Source: Tetragonia tetragonoides
Lineage: Eukaryota > Streptophyta > Magnoliopsida > Caryophyllales > Aizoaceae
Assembly: GCA_038025085.1 (NCBI GenBank)
Contig: CM076154.1
Span: 26,217,501-26,281,500 of the forward strand
Length of the DNA stretch: 64,000 nt
Reading direction: 5' to 3'
The position numbers and the translations under genes were made by a program. The notes beneath the pieces were generated by a model that saw nothing but the letters and a program-made list of their open reading frames with translations, had not been told where the DNA came from and did no database searches. Positions 45,501 to 56,670 of the stretch are shown here, one piece after another. Each line of letters opens with the position of its first letter. Position 1 is the first letter of the stretch.

Positions 45501-46785
45501 ATTTTAAAAATTGCCAAAAAAATGCCACCATCTTGTGGCAATTTTCATTTTGCCACTTATATCATTTTTATTGTGGCCAAATATTTATTGCCACTATGCA
45601 ATTTGCCAGTAAATTCAACTTTTCTTGTAGTGAAGCTAGAACAAGGGCCAAGAAAATGCGGGCGTGCTGCTCCGCTGTGATCTTCTTCAACTTCCTCGGG
45701 TTGGTCAAAAACTGGACCATAACGTCAGTCCGACCATACTTTCTACCATCCCACTTGGTTCCAAAACGACCAAACATCTCAACCATGACCTCCCTGCTCA
45801 CATCTCCATAAGTGACAGGAGTATCGGTGCATGGGAGCCCGGAAATGAGGCCAAACTCAAAAGGGGTGATCATGATCTCACACATAGGAAAATAAAAAGT
45901 ACTGGTAGTATCCCAGTACCGCTTCGCAAGACCTCTAACCAGCAAGCGGTCGGAGCGCTGAGCAGAGGCCATAGACGCTAAAAAGTGACTAAAGTCACAA
46001 TGCTCCACAATAGCGTCAACCAAAGGAGTCACGTACTTACGGGCTTTCTCGATACCCGAAAGGCTACCGTAACCCCGCATGGCCATGTCGACATCCTAAA
46101 TCAGCGCAAATAATTGCAAAGAAAATTAGTTAGGTGATCCTAGTAACATCTACCAATCTCCAGTTCAGTCCTAAATTTTTATAACTCGTAAAATTTAGCA
46201 TTTTAGCTAAACAATTATGACAAGGGTAAATTTTAAAGAGAGAAAATCTCTCACAAGTTTATTCTCCACAAATATACTCAAAAAAATTTACCACCACAAC
46301 AAAAATGAACTTCATTCAAGTTTATTTTCACAGAATATATATATAATTGCAACGAAAATAAATTTCATACAAATTTATTTTCCACAAATTAAAGATGAAT
46401 TTCACACAAATTCATTCTTCACATGCATATATAATACAAGAGTCCTACGGAAATTCGCAAATTAACCAGAAAAACAATTTCACGCAAATTGGTTTTTCCA
46501 CATTTAGCTACACTACAGTTCTCAACCTAGGAATTCTTGACATACCCGACATTTGGTACCAACGGTAACAAAATGCTCCTTCTTCTTGGAAACAAGATCG
46601 CTGGGCTCCCAACGATCGGTAGGATGAAAATCACTACGAGTGAACTCGTCCTGGACTAACCGGCTCTCACACACCCGGTGATGGGGTATACCGGAAATGA
46701 AAACCCGAGTGAAAACATTCGGGGTCTCATGAACAACAATCTCTTGCCCCTTCCTTTTCCTACCTCCTCTAAGTTTGGGAGCCAT
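42547..46785 (-). pseudogene. PMD2: seven-exon plant mobile domain pseudogene split by a CACTA element
   Basis: Exons on the minus strand, all with GT-AG borders, are 46785-46546, 46095-45636 plus 44361-44168 (interrupted by the CACTA), 44081-43927, 43854-43510, 43433-43270, 43197-43084 and 43008-42547. Exon 1 begins MAPKLRGGRKRKGQEIVV; exon 2 holds the PMD core (RYWDTTSTFYFPMCEIMI, FEFGLISGLPCTDTP, AEQHARIFLALVLA). Exon 4 reads GPFGFEWFLGERLTRQIFPD. The last exon is rich in Pro, Gly, Tyr and Ser (MGYPGYHMPMYPPIPPRGSW), a low-complexity tail. Exon order and splice sites match the M2 PMD gene, which confirms the model. Stops occur in the second half of exon 2, in exon 3 and in exon 7. It lies antisense beside the M-type LTR at 47022. 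Confidence 0.8.
44362..45632. mobile_element. Non-autonomous CACTA (En/Spm) transposon, 1271 bp, with AAG target duplication
   Basis: The left end is CACTACAAAAAAAATACGAT and the right end ACTTTTCTTGTAGTG, an inverted pair with the CACTA signature. The 3-bp target duplication AAG is present at 44359-44361 and 45633-45635. Subterminal GTGGCA/TGCCAC words are numerous on both sides (44381-44670 and 45490-45605), as usual for binding sites of CACTA transposase. The interior (44690-45470) has no transposase. It includes a CT-rich 5' UTR-like stretch and a repeated TCGATGTGGGACT phrase, so it may hold a captured gene start. It interrupts exon 2 of PMD2. Confidence 0.92.
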
Positions 46786-47021
46786 GGATGAAGAACAAAA
46801 ATGGAGTTTTTGGAAATTTGAGTAAACTCATAAAACTCACAAATTCACACAATTTTGAGTTTTAACACTCAAAAACACAAGAACAACCAACAAAATCAAG
46901 TTCTACTAAGAATTTGAGCAAGAAAACCTTAAGATTCGGAGCAAGGGGCTTTGATGGAGGTTGAAGACTTGAGTAAAAATGGAGGTGAGAGAAAGAGAGA
47001 GCTCGAAATGGGGAAGATGAC
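46786..47021 (-). other. 5' leader of PMD2
   Basis: This lies between the PMD2 start codon and the LTR at 47022. On the minus strand it has a CT-rich start (CTCTCTCTTTCTCTCACC) typical of plant 5' UTRs. The PMD2 promoter would have to be in the neighbouring LTR. Confidence 0.5.
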
Positions 47022-48587
47022 TGTAGACGCCAAAAAAGCGCCTTCAGATTTCTCCGCAAAAGCCCGATGATGAAAGAAGTAATTTATAAACTTGAACTGT
47101 TATTTTTGCATTGATAGGTAAAATAAGGTCTCAGGTTTTTCCTCGATCACTCCTTCATTTCCACTTAATTTAAAAGCCCATTTCAAGATCTTTTCATTGC
47201 TTCCTTCCGTGTCCAAATACGATTCCACACCTAAGAGTTATGGCCAAACAAAGTTTAGGGTCAAAACAGATGTAGCCGAATACTGTGGACCATCTTTCCA
47301 ACCTTATTTGGGAGTTCATTTGGTTGAATTAGTTTTTGAGAATTATTTTTTTGGATTACTTATTAAAATATCTTTCCAATGATATATCATGAGACCACAC
47401 CACATTTCCAATCAAGGAGTTACGAGCCCAACATTGATGCGTACTCCAAAACTGACCTCTCCTTACTCTTTCGAATATATCTCAAGATCCACAAAATATT
47501 TATGCCTGAAACCAAATCCATTTGAAACTAGACCCAATAAAATTTCCATGGCATCTTGAATCATACAATTTGGAGCCCAAACACGTGATATATGGCCCGG
47601 ACAAAATCCAGTTGGCAAGCTGACAGCCGTCAGCGGCCCTGGGATAAAATCTAGGGCCGCTAGCGGCGCTGACCTTGCTTTTGGCTCGACTGATTTTTCA
47701 AGCCCAATTCGATTTTCAGCTCATTTTGCGCCGTCCAACCCTACTTCCCACGCCTATATATACAACCCTCCAGCCTTAGTTCAAAACACACAGTCTACAG
47801 TTGACACCCTCTATTCTCAGTAGTATTGACTCTGAGCTTCTCCCTCTTTGTTCCATAAACAATTCTATTCTATTCTCGGGAGTGCTTCCCCCTCTTTCTT
47901 TACTTGAGATCCATTTTTACTATTCTTATCAAATATAGCCTACAGTTTAGGTACAAAATCTTAAGGGCTCAAATTAAATTAATTGCCTAATTGTTTATTT
48001 TCTAGTAGTCATAATATAGATATCATGCTAGTACACGTTTTTATTGCTTCCTAAATATTGTCTGTATAGTCGTTGTGCTGCCCAATTTGTCAAAACAAAT
48101 GCATGTCTAAATAAGGGTTAGAAATAAATGTTGTGTTGCTTGTGATGAACCAATTAATAGTCTAAGTCTAGGTTGTTAATCCGGTTTTTGTGGGAATCAT
48201 GTCTTTAAATTATTAAGCAAACTTGAGTTAGTAGAGGCCGTCATAAACGGGCGAGTTGGGTGCCTAACACCTTCCCCTCTCGTACCTTCGCCCCCGAACC
48301 CTTTATTCTTGGGTACTCATATGTTCTATATGAGCAGGAGTCTTTCTAAAAATATGATCAGTTCACTTATCACGCTACTGGGTTGTCCCTTCGGATTGTC
48401 CCTTCGGTTTGTGCCTTCAATGAAACGCCGATAGCAGATTTGTGAACTCTTTCATGGGTTTTATTCAATTCAAGTCTTTTCAATAGCTTTTCTAACTCGA
48501 TGGTCCCTTGAACTTATCTAAAACCCCTAACATACAAATTTTCAATAAGGATGCACTCCGTGGCCGTAGAAATCCCGAGTCCGTACA
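47022..48587 (+). repeat. M-family LTR, plus orientation (1566 bp)
   Basis: It begins TGTAGACGCCAAAAAAGCG and ends GAGTCCGTACA; a PBS follows. It carries the GC modules (47620-47690, with GGGCCGCTAGCGGCGCTG), a TATA-like CCTATATATACAACC near 47755, and the U5 box GGGCGAGTTGGGTGCCTAAC near 48250. The PBS and leader to the right make it a 5' LTR for sequence on its right. The antisense PMD2 on its left is what a 3' LTR of this family should have. No target duplication was found. Confidence 0.88.
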
Positions 48588-48607
48588 GTGGTGACTTCAC
48601 TGGGGAT
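48588..48607 (+). other. Primer-binding site after the M-family LTR
   Basis: GTGGTGACTTCACTGGGGAT directly follows the LTR and resembles the M2 site (GTGGCGACTCAACTGGGGAT) with a few changes. Confidence 0.75.
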
Positions 48608-49530
48608 TTATTTAGGAGCTTTAGACTCGAAAGTCAAGTTTTCTTAATTGTTTAATAACATGTTCCATATTTTGCATTATTTGCATCATTTGCATCATTT
48701 GCATGTGATTTGACACAATTTTTGACCCTTATCAACCCTCGAGGAAGTTTTTGTCGCAACTCGTAGGCAAACCGTATATCTAAAGGAATATACAGTTGTC
48801 CAATCGTGCAAATCAATGCTTCCTCACCCATGACTCATCAATCCTTGTTGATGAAAAGAATTACAATCGAAGTGTCGACCATCCGGAAAACGGAAATTGT
48901 AATTTGTCGTGGTAACCTCACAGGAGCCAAAAGCCTCTAGCCCACATTCGTGCATTCGCTTGCTTGTTGTGCATGTGTCGTTGTAATGCCCGTCTGATCA
49001 CATGTTTGCCTGTAAACTGCGTTGTTATAATGCTTGCTTGAATGCATGGATATCACGATTATGTGCCACCAATTTCCTCTCTCCCATTTTTTATTTATTT
49101 ATTTTTTTTTCTTTTCTTGATGTAATTCAGATTCGGCAAAAAAAAAAAGGCAAAAAAATAAACAAAAACAAAAAATGGAGCTAAATAAAAAAAAGGCCGA
49201 AAAAACAACATATTGGAAAAAAAAAAAAAAAATCCGAAATTCTCTTTTTTTATTTATCCCATTTTCCACTTTCTTTGAGTCTAAAAAAAAATAGGATGGT
49301 CCATCTATTTTCTATTTATTTCATTTTCGTTCATCGACTTCATTTTTCCTTTGATATGAGGGGAAATAATCGGGCATTTAGGCTTAGGTTTTATTTTCTT
49401 CTTTTCCATTTATTTCCATTGCATTGCATTATAGATATTAGACGCTCCATGCTAGAATTCATAACTAGTCGTCATGTTTGCATTATCGTCATTTCGCATA
49501 TGCATTTGTAAAAAAATTTGAGTCTTGCAT
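48608..49530 (+). other. M-family leader (5' UTR), remnant
   Basis: This matches the complement of the M2 leader (55870-56670) block by block: TTTGCATGTGATTTG-type repeats, AACTCGTAGGCAAACCGTAT, GGAATATACAGTTGTCC, TCACAGGAGCCAAAAGCCT, and GATGTAATTCAGATTCGG near 49125. After that, T-rich and A-rich runs follow and similarity fades. No ORF is supported. Confidence 0.7.
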
Positions 49531-50998
49531 TCATCAATGTCTCCATTTGTTCATTACGTCTCATGCACTAGAAGTCTAGACAAGTTATTCATTAAATCCT
49601 CTAGGATCATTCTAGGAAGCATCCATACATTGTCATACATGTCAAAGTCAGTCCTTTGCTGTCAACCAGTCAGGATAACATCAAAGTTCAAGAGTATTGT
49701 AAAGCTGCTTTTAATACAACAAAGGAAAATGTTATCAATAAAGTTGGTCCTCTCTTTTCAAAGATTCAGTTGGTAGAAAAGGATCGTGTGCTGATTTTGG
49801 TGTTCAGAATCCAAGTGGTAGCAAATAAAAAGGTGAAAAAAATGTACGGAGGGTTGGTATAAATGAAAAGAAGTATGAGCAAACCATACCACGCAAGAGA
49901 TGTGTTTTGAAAACTGATATGCGTACGAAGACAGTTGTGAAGTCATTATTGGATCCAACTTTATCTCCTTTAGTTGAAGATGAATATCTTGTTCACTCGG
50001 CAGAGGGTGGTACTAAATTAGTCCATGCTTCGAGTTCCTTTTCCAAACCCTTTCCAATTCGTGGTCTACACCTGATAGATCTTAAGTTTCTGTTTTATTT
50101 TTCATTTTTTAGTATGTGTCATTGGGTGTAATTCACAGTTTCCATTTATATATTCTGTAAGATATCAATACTCATTTTCCAGTATTGTTTCTTCCGGTTC
50201 AAGATTTTCCTCACATTGAGCTTCATTCAATAATAGATTCTTTTGGTCCTTTCCAATTATATTGTTATTTTGTCTTTTTGTCAAATGAATCATTTTGTAT
50301 CTTTTTTCGAATGTAGTAGGTTAGTTTGTGTGCAGGTCTATCATATTATGTTTCTTGCAAATCAGATGACTGAATATTAATGATTTATTCAGCAGCTGCG
50401 TATTTAGGAATTGATCAATTCTTCTATTTTCTCTGACGAAGAACAATTAAGCATAAATTTTTTGAATGTATGTTAACAATTTTGATCATCGTGTTTTTTC
50501 ATTGTCACTATGCTAAGACTGTGAGGATTCTAAGTTGGCTGCAAGTGAACACTGTTCAGGTCTTGCTTGCAAGTCACATTAGTGAATGTCGTGTCAAGCT
50601 AATAGTTCATATGCATTAAACTATTAGTTCATATACATTATAGGAATAGTTCATATGCAGTCAACAATTAGTTCATAGCCTTCTGTTATAGATTTAGTAT
50701 TCATTTAATAGCATTCATGTTTAAGATTGAAATAGTTGAAACAAATCAGGTTGACCTAAACATAGCCTATCTAACCACCACCACCACCAGCACCAACTAT
50801 GTTGCGTGCAGTAGCACTAGCACGGTGCAGCAACAGCAGCAGAAGCACCACCTATGCTGGGTGCAGCAACATCACCAGGAACAACAGTACAATACTAGCA
50901 CCATCATCAGTTGTGCTGTGTGCAAAAGAAGCACCAACACCAGATGTAGTTGCATGCATGTTTACGTATGCGGCAATACATCGTCAGTTTAAAAATGA
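49531..50998. other. Flanking DNA left of M2, no assigned gene
   Basis: Fragments of ordinary coding appearance occur on the plus strand (49690-50080, for example LLDPTLSPLVEDEYLVHSAE), but they are broken and match nothing I know. At 50600-50690 the word TAGTTCAT recurs, as in the minisatellite on the other side of M2, so both belong to the same pre-insertion locus. A CAC/CAG-rich stretch at 50775-50960 gives low-complexity ORFs in all frames. Confidence 0.45.
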
Positions 50999-51003
50999 AA
51001 TAG
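50999..51003. repeat. Target-site duplication of M2 (left copy)
   Basis: AATAG directly precedes the left LTR. The same five bases follow the right LTR at 57883-57887. Confidence 0.92.
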
Positions 51004-52245
51004 TGTAAGGACCCGGGATTTTTCCATCCTAGTTTCCACGGAGTGCGTCCTTATAGGACATTTATCAATTGGGAGCTTAGATAAGTTCAAGGGACCATCG
51101 AGTTAGAAAAGCTTTTGAAAAGATTTGAATTAAATAAAAACCATGAAAGAGGTCACAAATCTACTATTGGCGTTTTATCGAAGGGACAACTCAATAGCGC
51201 AATAAGCGAACTAATCATGTTTTTAGAAAGACTCCCGCTTATATAAAACATATAAGTACCCAAGAATAATAGGTTCGGGGGCGAAGGTACGAGGTGGGAA
51301 GGTGTTAGGCACCCAACTCGCCCGTTTTATGACGGCCTCTACTAACTCAAGTTTGCTTAATAATTTAAAGACATAATTCCCATGCAAAACCGGATTAACA
51401 ACCTAGACTTAGACTATTAATTGGTTCATCATAAGCATCATAACATTTATTTTAACCCTTATTTAGACATGTATTTGATTGACAAGTTGAGCAGCATAAC
51501 GACTATACAGACAGTATTTAGGAAGCGATAAAAACGTGACCTAGCATGATATCTACATTATGACTACTAGAAAATAAACAATTAGGCAAGCAATTTAATT
51601 TGAGCCTTCAGGAATTTGTACCTGAACTGTAGGCTATATTTGACAACAATAGTAAAGCAAGATCTCTAATTTTAGAAGAAAGAGGGAGAAGCTCAGGAGT
51701 ACTCAACCGAGAATAGAGGTTGCCAACTGTAGGCTGTGTGTTTTGAACTGAGCGTGAAGGGTTGTTTATATAGGCGAGAGTGGTAGGGTTTGACGGCAGA
51801 TTTTTAATGAAAAACAAGACGGACTTGAAAAATGAGCCGCGCCCGAAGGGAAGTCGGGGCCGCTAGCGGCCCTCGGATTTTTCCCAGGGCCGCTGACAGC
51901 CAGCTGGATGTCGTCATTTCGTCATAGTGACAACATCCAACCCATTTTTATTTTACAGAGGAATTTAAATATTCCAAAAATGCAAAAATACCCCTGAACG
52001 GTAAAAGACGGTTTTACCCCTAAGTCACAACTTGGCGATGGAGAGTCGGCATGAGGCATGAGACGTGTCGTTGGAAAGCTATTGAACTGGGCTTTTGAAT
52101 GAAATGAAATGAAGGAGTGTTTGGAGGAAAAACTTGAGACCTTATCTTAACTATTAAAGCAAAATAGTAGCTCAAGCTTAAAAATTACTCCTTTGATCAT
52201 CGGGCTTTTGCGGAGAAATCTGAAGACGCTTTTTTGGCGTCTACA
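51004..52245 (-). repeat. M2 3' LTR (1242 bp)
   Basis: It runs from TGTAAGGACCCGGG to GGCGTCTACA. It includes the U5 box (51255-51325), a TATA-like region (minus strand CCTATATAAACAACCC near 51755-51770) and, upstream of it, GGGGCCGCTAGCGGCCCTCG (51856-51875) and GGGCCGCTGACAGCC. Confidence 0.93.
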
Positions 52246-53289
52246 GAAGCCCCTACTTTGATCTAGCTTGAGTAAAAGCAAAGATCAAAGTATTTCAAAG
52301 GCGACATGCAGGATGCTGATGTGCACACGGTGTGTGAGAGTGTACACTATGTATGCGTATGAAAACAAACCTGAGTTGATACATGCTCGTGGCGCGTGAA
52401 GATTTTGATCCCTGTGAACACAAGGAAAAACAAAGGTTATGGTAGCAGGATAGAACACCGCTTGTAGATGATCTAAACGTCTGCTGGGGACCTGTATTCA
52501 GAGTGAATGAAAAGGTTAGTAGTCCTTTGAGAATGATCAATGTAGAGTGCTTCGACAAACAGTGGCTAAACACCGCTCGGTGGATGTCGAGGTTCCGTCC
52601 CTGTACGAGAAACGAAAATTTCAACGAGACAGCGCGATTAAAAATAATCGACGGTAAAGTGGTTAGGACATATGAACAGTTTAAATGCAATAGTTTAAGT
52701 AATCATTGACTTAAACATATAAAAAATAATGGACAGTATAACCGCAAGCATTTTAAGCAATCATTGACTGACACAAAATAAGTAACCTCGTAGAGGGACA
52801 GTTTAACGGCAATAGCTTAAGCGACTATTAACTAACCCCAAAAATTTGTAACCTCGCAGAGGGATAGTTTAACCGCAATAGTTTAATCGACCATTGACTG
52901 ACCCCAAATTCGTAGTTTCGCAGAAGGACAGTTTAACCGCAATAGCTCAAGCGATCAGTGGCTGGCCCAAAATTTGTAGTGTTGAGTTGCTCAGTAAGTG
53001 CTGATAAAAATTTTTAGGCTCATAAATAACTTGGGCGCTCCGGGCGGTGAGAGTTGTCGTAGTGTAGATCCGAGTTTCAGTATTTGGGATATGCAAAAAT
53101 AAATGGGTTAGTTTTACCTGAAGATAACTGGTACCGTAAAATGGGCCAACTGTCAAATTTGAATGTGTGGGCCAGAGGGCTTCGCTCCCGCGCGCTTGGT
53201 ACTGATATTGCCGCAAAATAAACTGAAATAACGAACTTCGGACTGGAAAAAGGGGCCATGGGTTAGTAGTGGGGCCCGTGTTGCAGGTC
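52246..53289 (-). other. M2 3' region with ~65-bp tandem repeats
   Basis: After the polypurine tract comes a block shared with M1 (ACACCGCTCGGTGGATGTCG near 52570). It is followed by tandem units in which GGACAGT (or a variant) starts at 52731, 52796, 52862 and 52926, each with AACCGCAATAG and ATTGACTGACC. Tandem repeats near the 3' LTR are also known in Retand-type elements. There is no gene. Confidence 0.8.
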
Positions 53290-53400
53290 CACAAGGCCGT
53301 TAGCGGCCTAGTCCAGCGGCGCTGCGCCTCGGTGTGAGACCGCTAGCGGCTCTGACCAGCGCCGCTAGCGGCGCTGGGCTTGAACCAATAAAAGCGTTGC
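53290..53400 (+). promoter_or_regulatory. GC-palindrome module upstream of the M2 PMD gene
   Basis: Within about 90 bp are GGCCGTTAGCGGCC, CAGCGGCGCTG, ACCGCTAGCGG and AGCGCCGCTAGCGGCGCTGG, followed by CCAATAAAAGC near 53385. The same words are in the LTRs of this family upstream of their TATA boxes. The position, 280 bp before the ATG, suggests a promoter or enhancer for PMD transcription. Confidence 0.6.
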
Positions 53401-53674
53401 GGTGCTCTTTTTTTCTATTTCGCGTGTTGGTCTTCTTCCTCACCGAGCTTCATTGTCGAGAGCTTAAGTTCGAGCTTCTTCCATTGTTGAGTGCTCCACT
53501 CCAGTTGAGGTAAGTCGATTCTTGTTCGTTTTCTTCGATTTTTGTCTTGAGCTAGCTTATTTTTCCCCGTAATTACTGAATTTTGGGTTGTATTGTTGAA
53601 TGGATGCTTGTTTCTTGCGAATCTGAAACTTTTATTTTCCCACTTGTAGAGAGAGAAAACTCCCTTGTGGTCCC

Positions 53675-55860
53675 ATGGCTCCCGTAGACATAGAAAAACG
53701 TCCTATGACTGATGAGGAGTATGACCGGAGCCTTTTTCGCACCGGGTTGCCTTCTACCCGAGGGCCTCCGACCGGTCACGCAGATGGGGCTCGACTGTAC
53801 CAGGATGCTTTCATGCGGTTGGACTGGCGCCTGGCTGGAGTTTGGGACCGCCGTGTTCTGTTGCCGGATAGACGAAGTCATTTATCTGACTTGGAGCTGG
53901 TATGTTTTCTGACTCACTTTTTTTTTCTATTCAGTATATCTAAACTGAAAATTGGAATTATTAGTGCCTCGGCACACGAACAAATTGGGATTTGCACTGG
54001 ATTGGTGGTCAGCTGTGTATAATTTGTATGGAATTTATTTTCGCTGTATTTGTGGTATATGGGTGTTGAGAAAATTTGTTTGTTGTCTATGGTGTCGGGG
54101 TTTTGCTGCAGGCTCATGGGACTACTTCCCACTTAGCTATTATGTTGGGGAACTTTTTGGAGGGGGCCAGGAGTTTGGTACTAGGCTCGGGTCTGGAGAG
54201 TTTCTGACCGTTATCCCTGCTTGTCACTCGGGGGATTCTAGGATTATTACCCGAGGGTTATTGGAGAGCTTTTGGGACTCTACGAACACTTTCCACACCT
54301 CTGTAGGAGAGATGTTCCCCATCCCTTCTCAGTTTGCTGTGCTGACGGGTTATCCTTTAGAGGGCGTCGTATTCAGTACGACGCGAACTACTGGCGCCGG
54401 AGTGACACTTTGCTGGAGCTTTACGGGCCCTTATCCATCCACTTTAATAAGGATCGGATTTCTATGGGGCGCTTGTGGGAGGCCGTGGCGGAGCAGGGGC
54501 TTACCGAGGAGCAGAGGGCTCATATTTTCCTGGCTTGCTTGCTGGAGTCGACGATCTTTGCTCAAAAGAAGAGCGTATGTCAAGTCGGTTTCTTGACATG
54601 CTTGGAGGATTTGACCAAGGTGCATGAGTACAACCCTGGTGCTGCTGCTTACTCTTCTTTGGTGAAGTGGTGTAGTCGGGCCTGTAGGCCTAAGGAGACG
54701 AGTGAGAGGACATCTATCACGGGCCCATGGAGGATACTAGAGGTAGGCTCTTTTATTTCACTCCTCTCTTTTTTTTTTTTTTTATGTCTTCAATTGCGGA
54801 ATTCATTATTTTTTGGTGACAGCTATGGATCTTTGAGTATTTTCAACCTTTCGGTCCTCACCGTCCTGGTCTGAGGATGTTCCCTCTAGGTTCACGGTGG
54901 GTCGGTAGGGATACCCACCCGTTCACTTCTCTAGAGTATTTCTGGGCCACCTTTGAGAGCCATGCCGCATCTACGGGACGTTGTTGTTGACCTGTGCATA
55001 TTTTTTTTGGTTCATTTTGTGTGAATGAACTTTGAACTGGTAATCTGCAGGTGTCATGGTCTGGTTTTGATGACGTCCCTAGGGTTCCTCCCCACATTAC
55101 CCTAGAGTCTTTTAGGGAATCTTCTCTACGGGTGGTTTTCGAGGGGCCATTTAGTTTTGTATGGTAATTGGGGGATTGTTTGACTCGGTTGGTCTATCCT
55201 TCCCTGCGTACTCATTTGGTTTTGGAAGATCCTCCTTTGACCCTGTTTTCCCTGCGTGGTCTGAGTGTGCGGGACCTGGGGGTCGTGATCCGTGGTAGGG
55301 CGGCCACGGAATTTCTCGTGCCGGAGGTCGCTGGTTTGGACCGTACTGCCATGTACTTGGCCTACTGCTTGGACCGCTTGATGTCGGACCTCACTTCTGA
55401 GGTAATAAACTTATCTGCGTCTTTTAATTGTATTTGTAACATACTGACTATTTGTATCTTGCAGGCGGATCGTCTAACTCCTCATGTCCCTAAGAGGTCT
55501 CATTTTAGGGCTTCTCGGGGTCATCCCCCAACCGTGACCTTGCCGACCAATGAGGTGAGGTATATTGGAGAGAGTGGGGGACATATAGTGGAGGAGTTCC
55601 CCCTTCACATGGCTGATGGAGAGGCGGTGAAGGGCCTGCCGTTGCCTGATGGTTGCACGGGGGTAAACTTTTTTTCCCTCTTTTTGTGTTTGTGTTTGCT
55701 TTTGAGTGCTAACTTTATTTTGTGGCTCTCTCTCTCTTTTTGTGTAGTTGAACCGGGAGCAGACCTCTCAGATCTTCAAGCTCATTCATTTGTTGAAGAA
55801 GGGCTATGGTCGGGTGATGGGCAAGGGGAAGAGTTCTCGGTCCAAGACCGTTTATGTGAG
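53675..55860 (+). pseudogene. PMD gene of M2 (antisense to the element, six visible exons)
   Basis: Exon 1 (53675-53899) starts MAPVDIEKRPMTDEEYDRSL. Exon 2 (54112-54742) begins after TTTTGCTGCAG and holds the PMD core: LESFWDSTNTFHTSVGEMFP, PSQFAVLTGYPLEG, then in the next frame RRIQYDANYWRRSDTLLELY and LTEEQRAHIFLACLLESTI. Exon 3 starts at 54823 (LWIFEYFQPFGPHRP); exons 4-6 run from about 55052, 55465 and 55749 to a GTGAGT donor at 55857. Introns are GT-AG with T-rich tracts. They survive because they are antisense to the element RNA and are not spliced from it. A one-base loss near 54355 (M1 keeps the frame) and TAA at the end of PFSFVW in exon 4 disable it. The Pro-rich last exon of PMD2 is missing. 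Confidence 0.82.
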
Positions 55861-56670
55861 TAGACTCTCTTCTTTTTTTTGATTTTTTCGATTTTTTTTG
55901 CTTTTGTTTTCCGCATTTTTTTTTTTTTGCATTATTGCGCCGATTTTTTATTGTTTTCTATATTTATTTATTTTTTGACTGAATCTGAATTACATCAAAA
56001 GAAAAAAGAAAATACAGAAATAGGAAAAGGGAAAGGGAAATTTGAGAGACTGACTCTTTTTTTTATAACTAAAAAGATCCTAGAAAATTGTTCATGACTT
56101 TTAGAATATATCATTGGGAAAATGATGAGTGTTCATTGAATTTGAATTCTCGCACCATTTTTGGGCACTAGGAACTAGCTAATAATAAAAAAGAAAAGAC
56201 TCCTAGCACGTAAGTACATGTTGTCATATATTCACGTAATTCATGCATTTATGCAAGCATCATAACAACGTAGTTTATAAGCAAAAATGTGATCAGACGG
56301 GCATTACAACGACACATGCACAACAAGAAAGCGGATGCACAAATGTGGGTTAAAGGCTTTTGGCTCCTGTGAGGTTACCACGACAAATTACAATTTCCGT
56401 TCGGCGGATGGTCGACACATCGATTGTAATTCTTTTCATCAACAAAGGATTGATGAGTCATGGGTAAGGAAGCATCAATTTGCACGATAGGACAACTGTA
56501 TATTCCTTTAGATATACGGGTTGTCTACGAGTTGCGGCACAATCTTCCTCAAGGGTCGATAAGGGTCAAAAGGTTGTGCAAAAGCACATGCAAATGATGG
56601 AAAAAAATGTGGAACATGTTATTTAAACAATTAAGCAAAGTTAACTTTCGAGTCTCACCCTCTTAAATAA
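55861..56670 (-). other. M2 leader (5' UTR)
   Basis: This is non-coding sequence between the end of the PMD gene and the PBS, homologous to 48608-49135. The T-rich and A-rich runs at 55870-56050 may serve as a terminator or poly(A) region for the opposing PMD transcript. Confidence 0.65.

Noticed and set aside
42547..46785. PMD2 as a functional host PMD gene.
   Set aside because: Stops in exons 2, 3 and 7 and the CACTA insertion break it, and it lies next to an M-type LTR in the antisense arrangement of the element-borne copies.
50717..51008. Thr/Gln- and Ser/Ala-rich ORFs across a CAC/CAG-rich stretch.
   Set aside because: They are low-complexity in all frames, and one runs into the M2 LTR.
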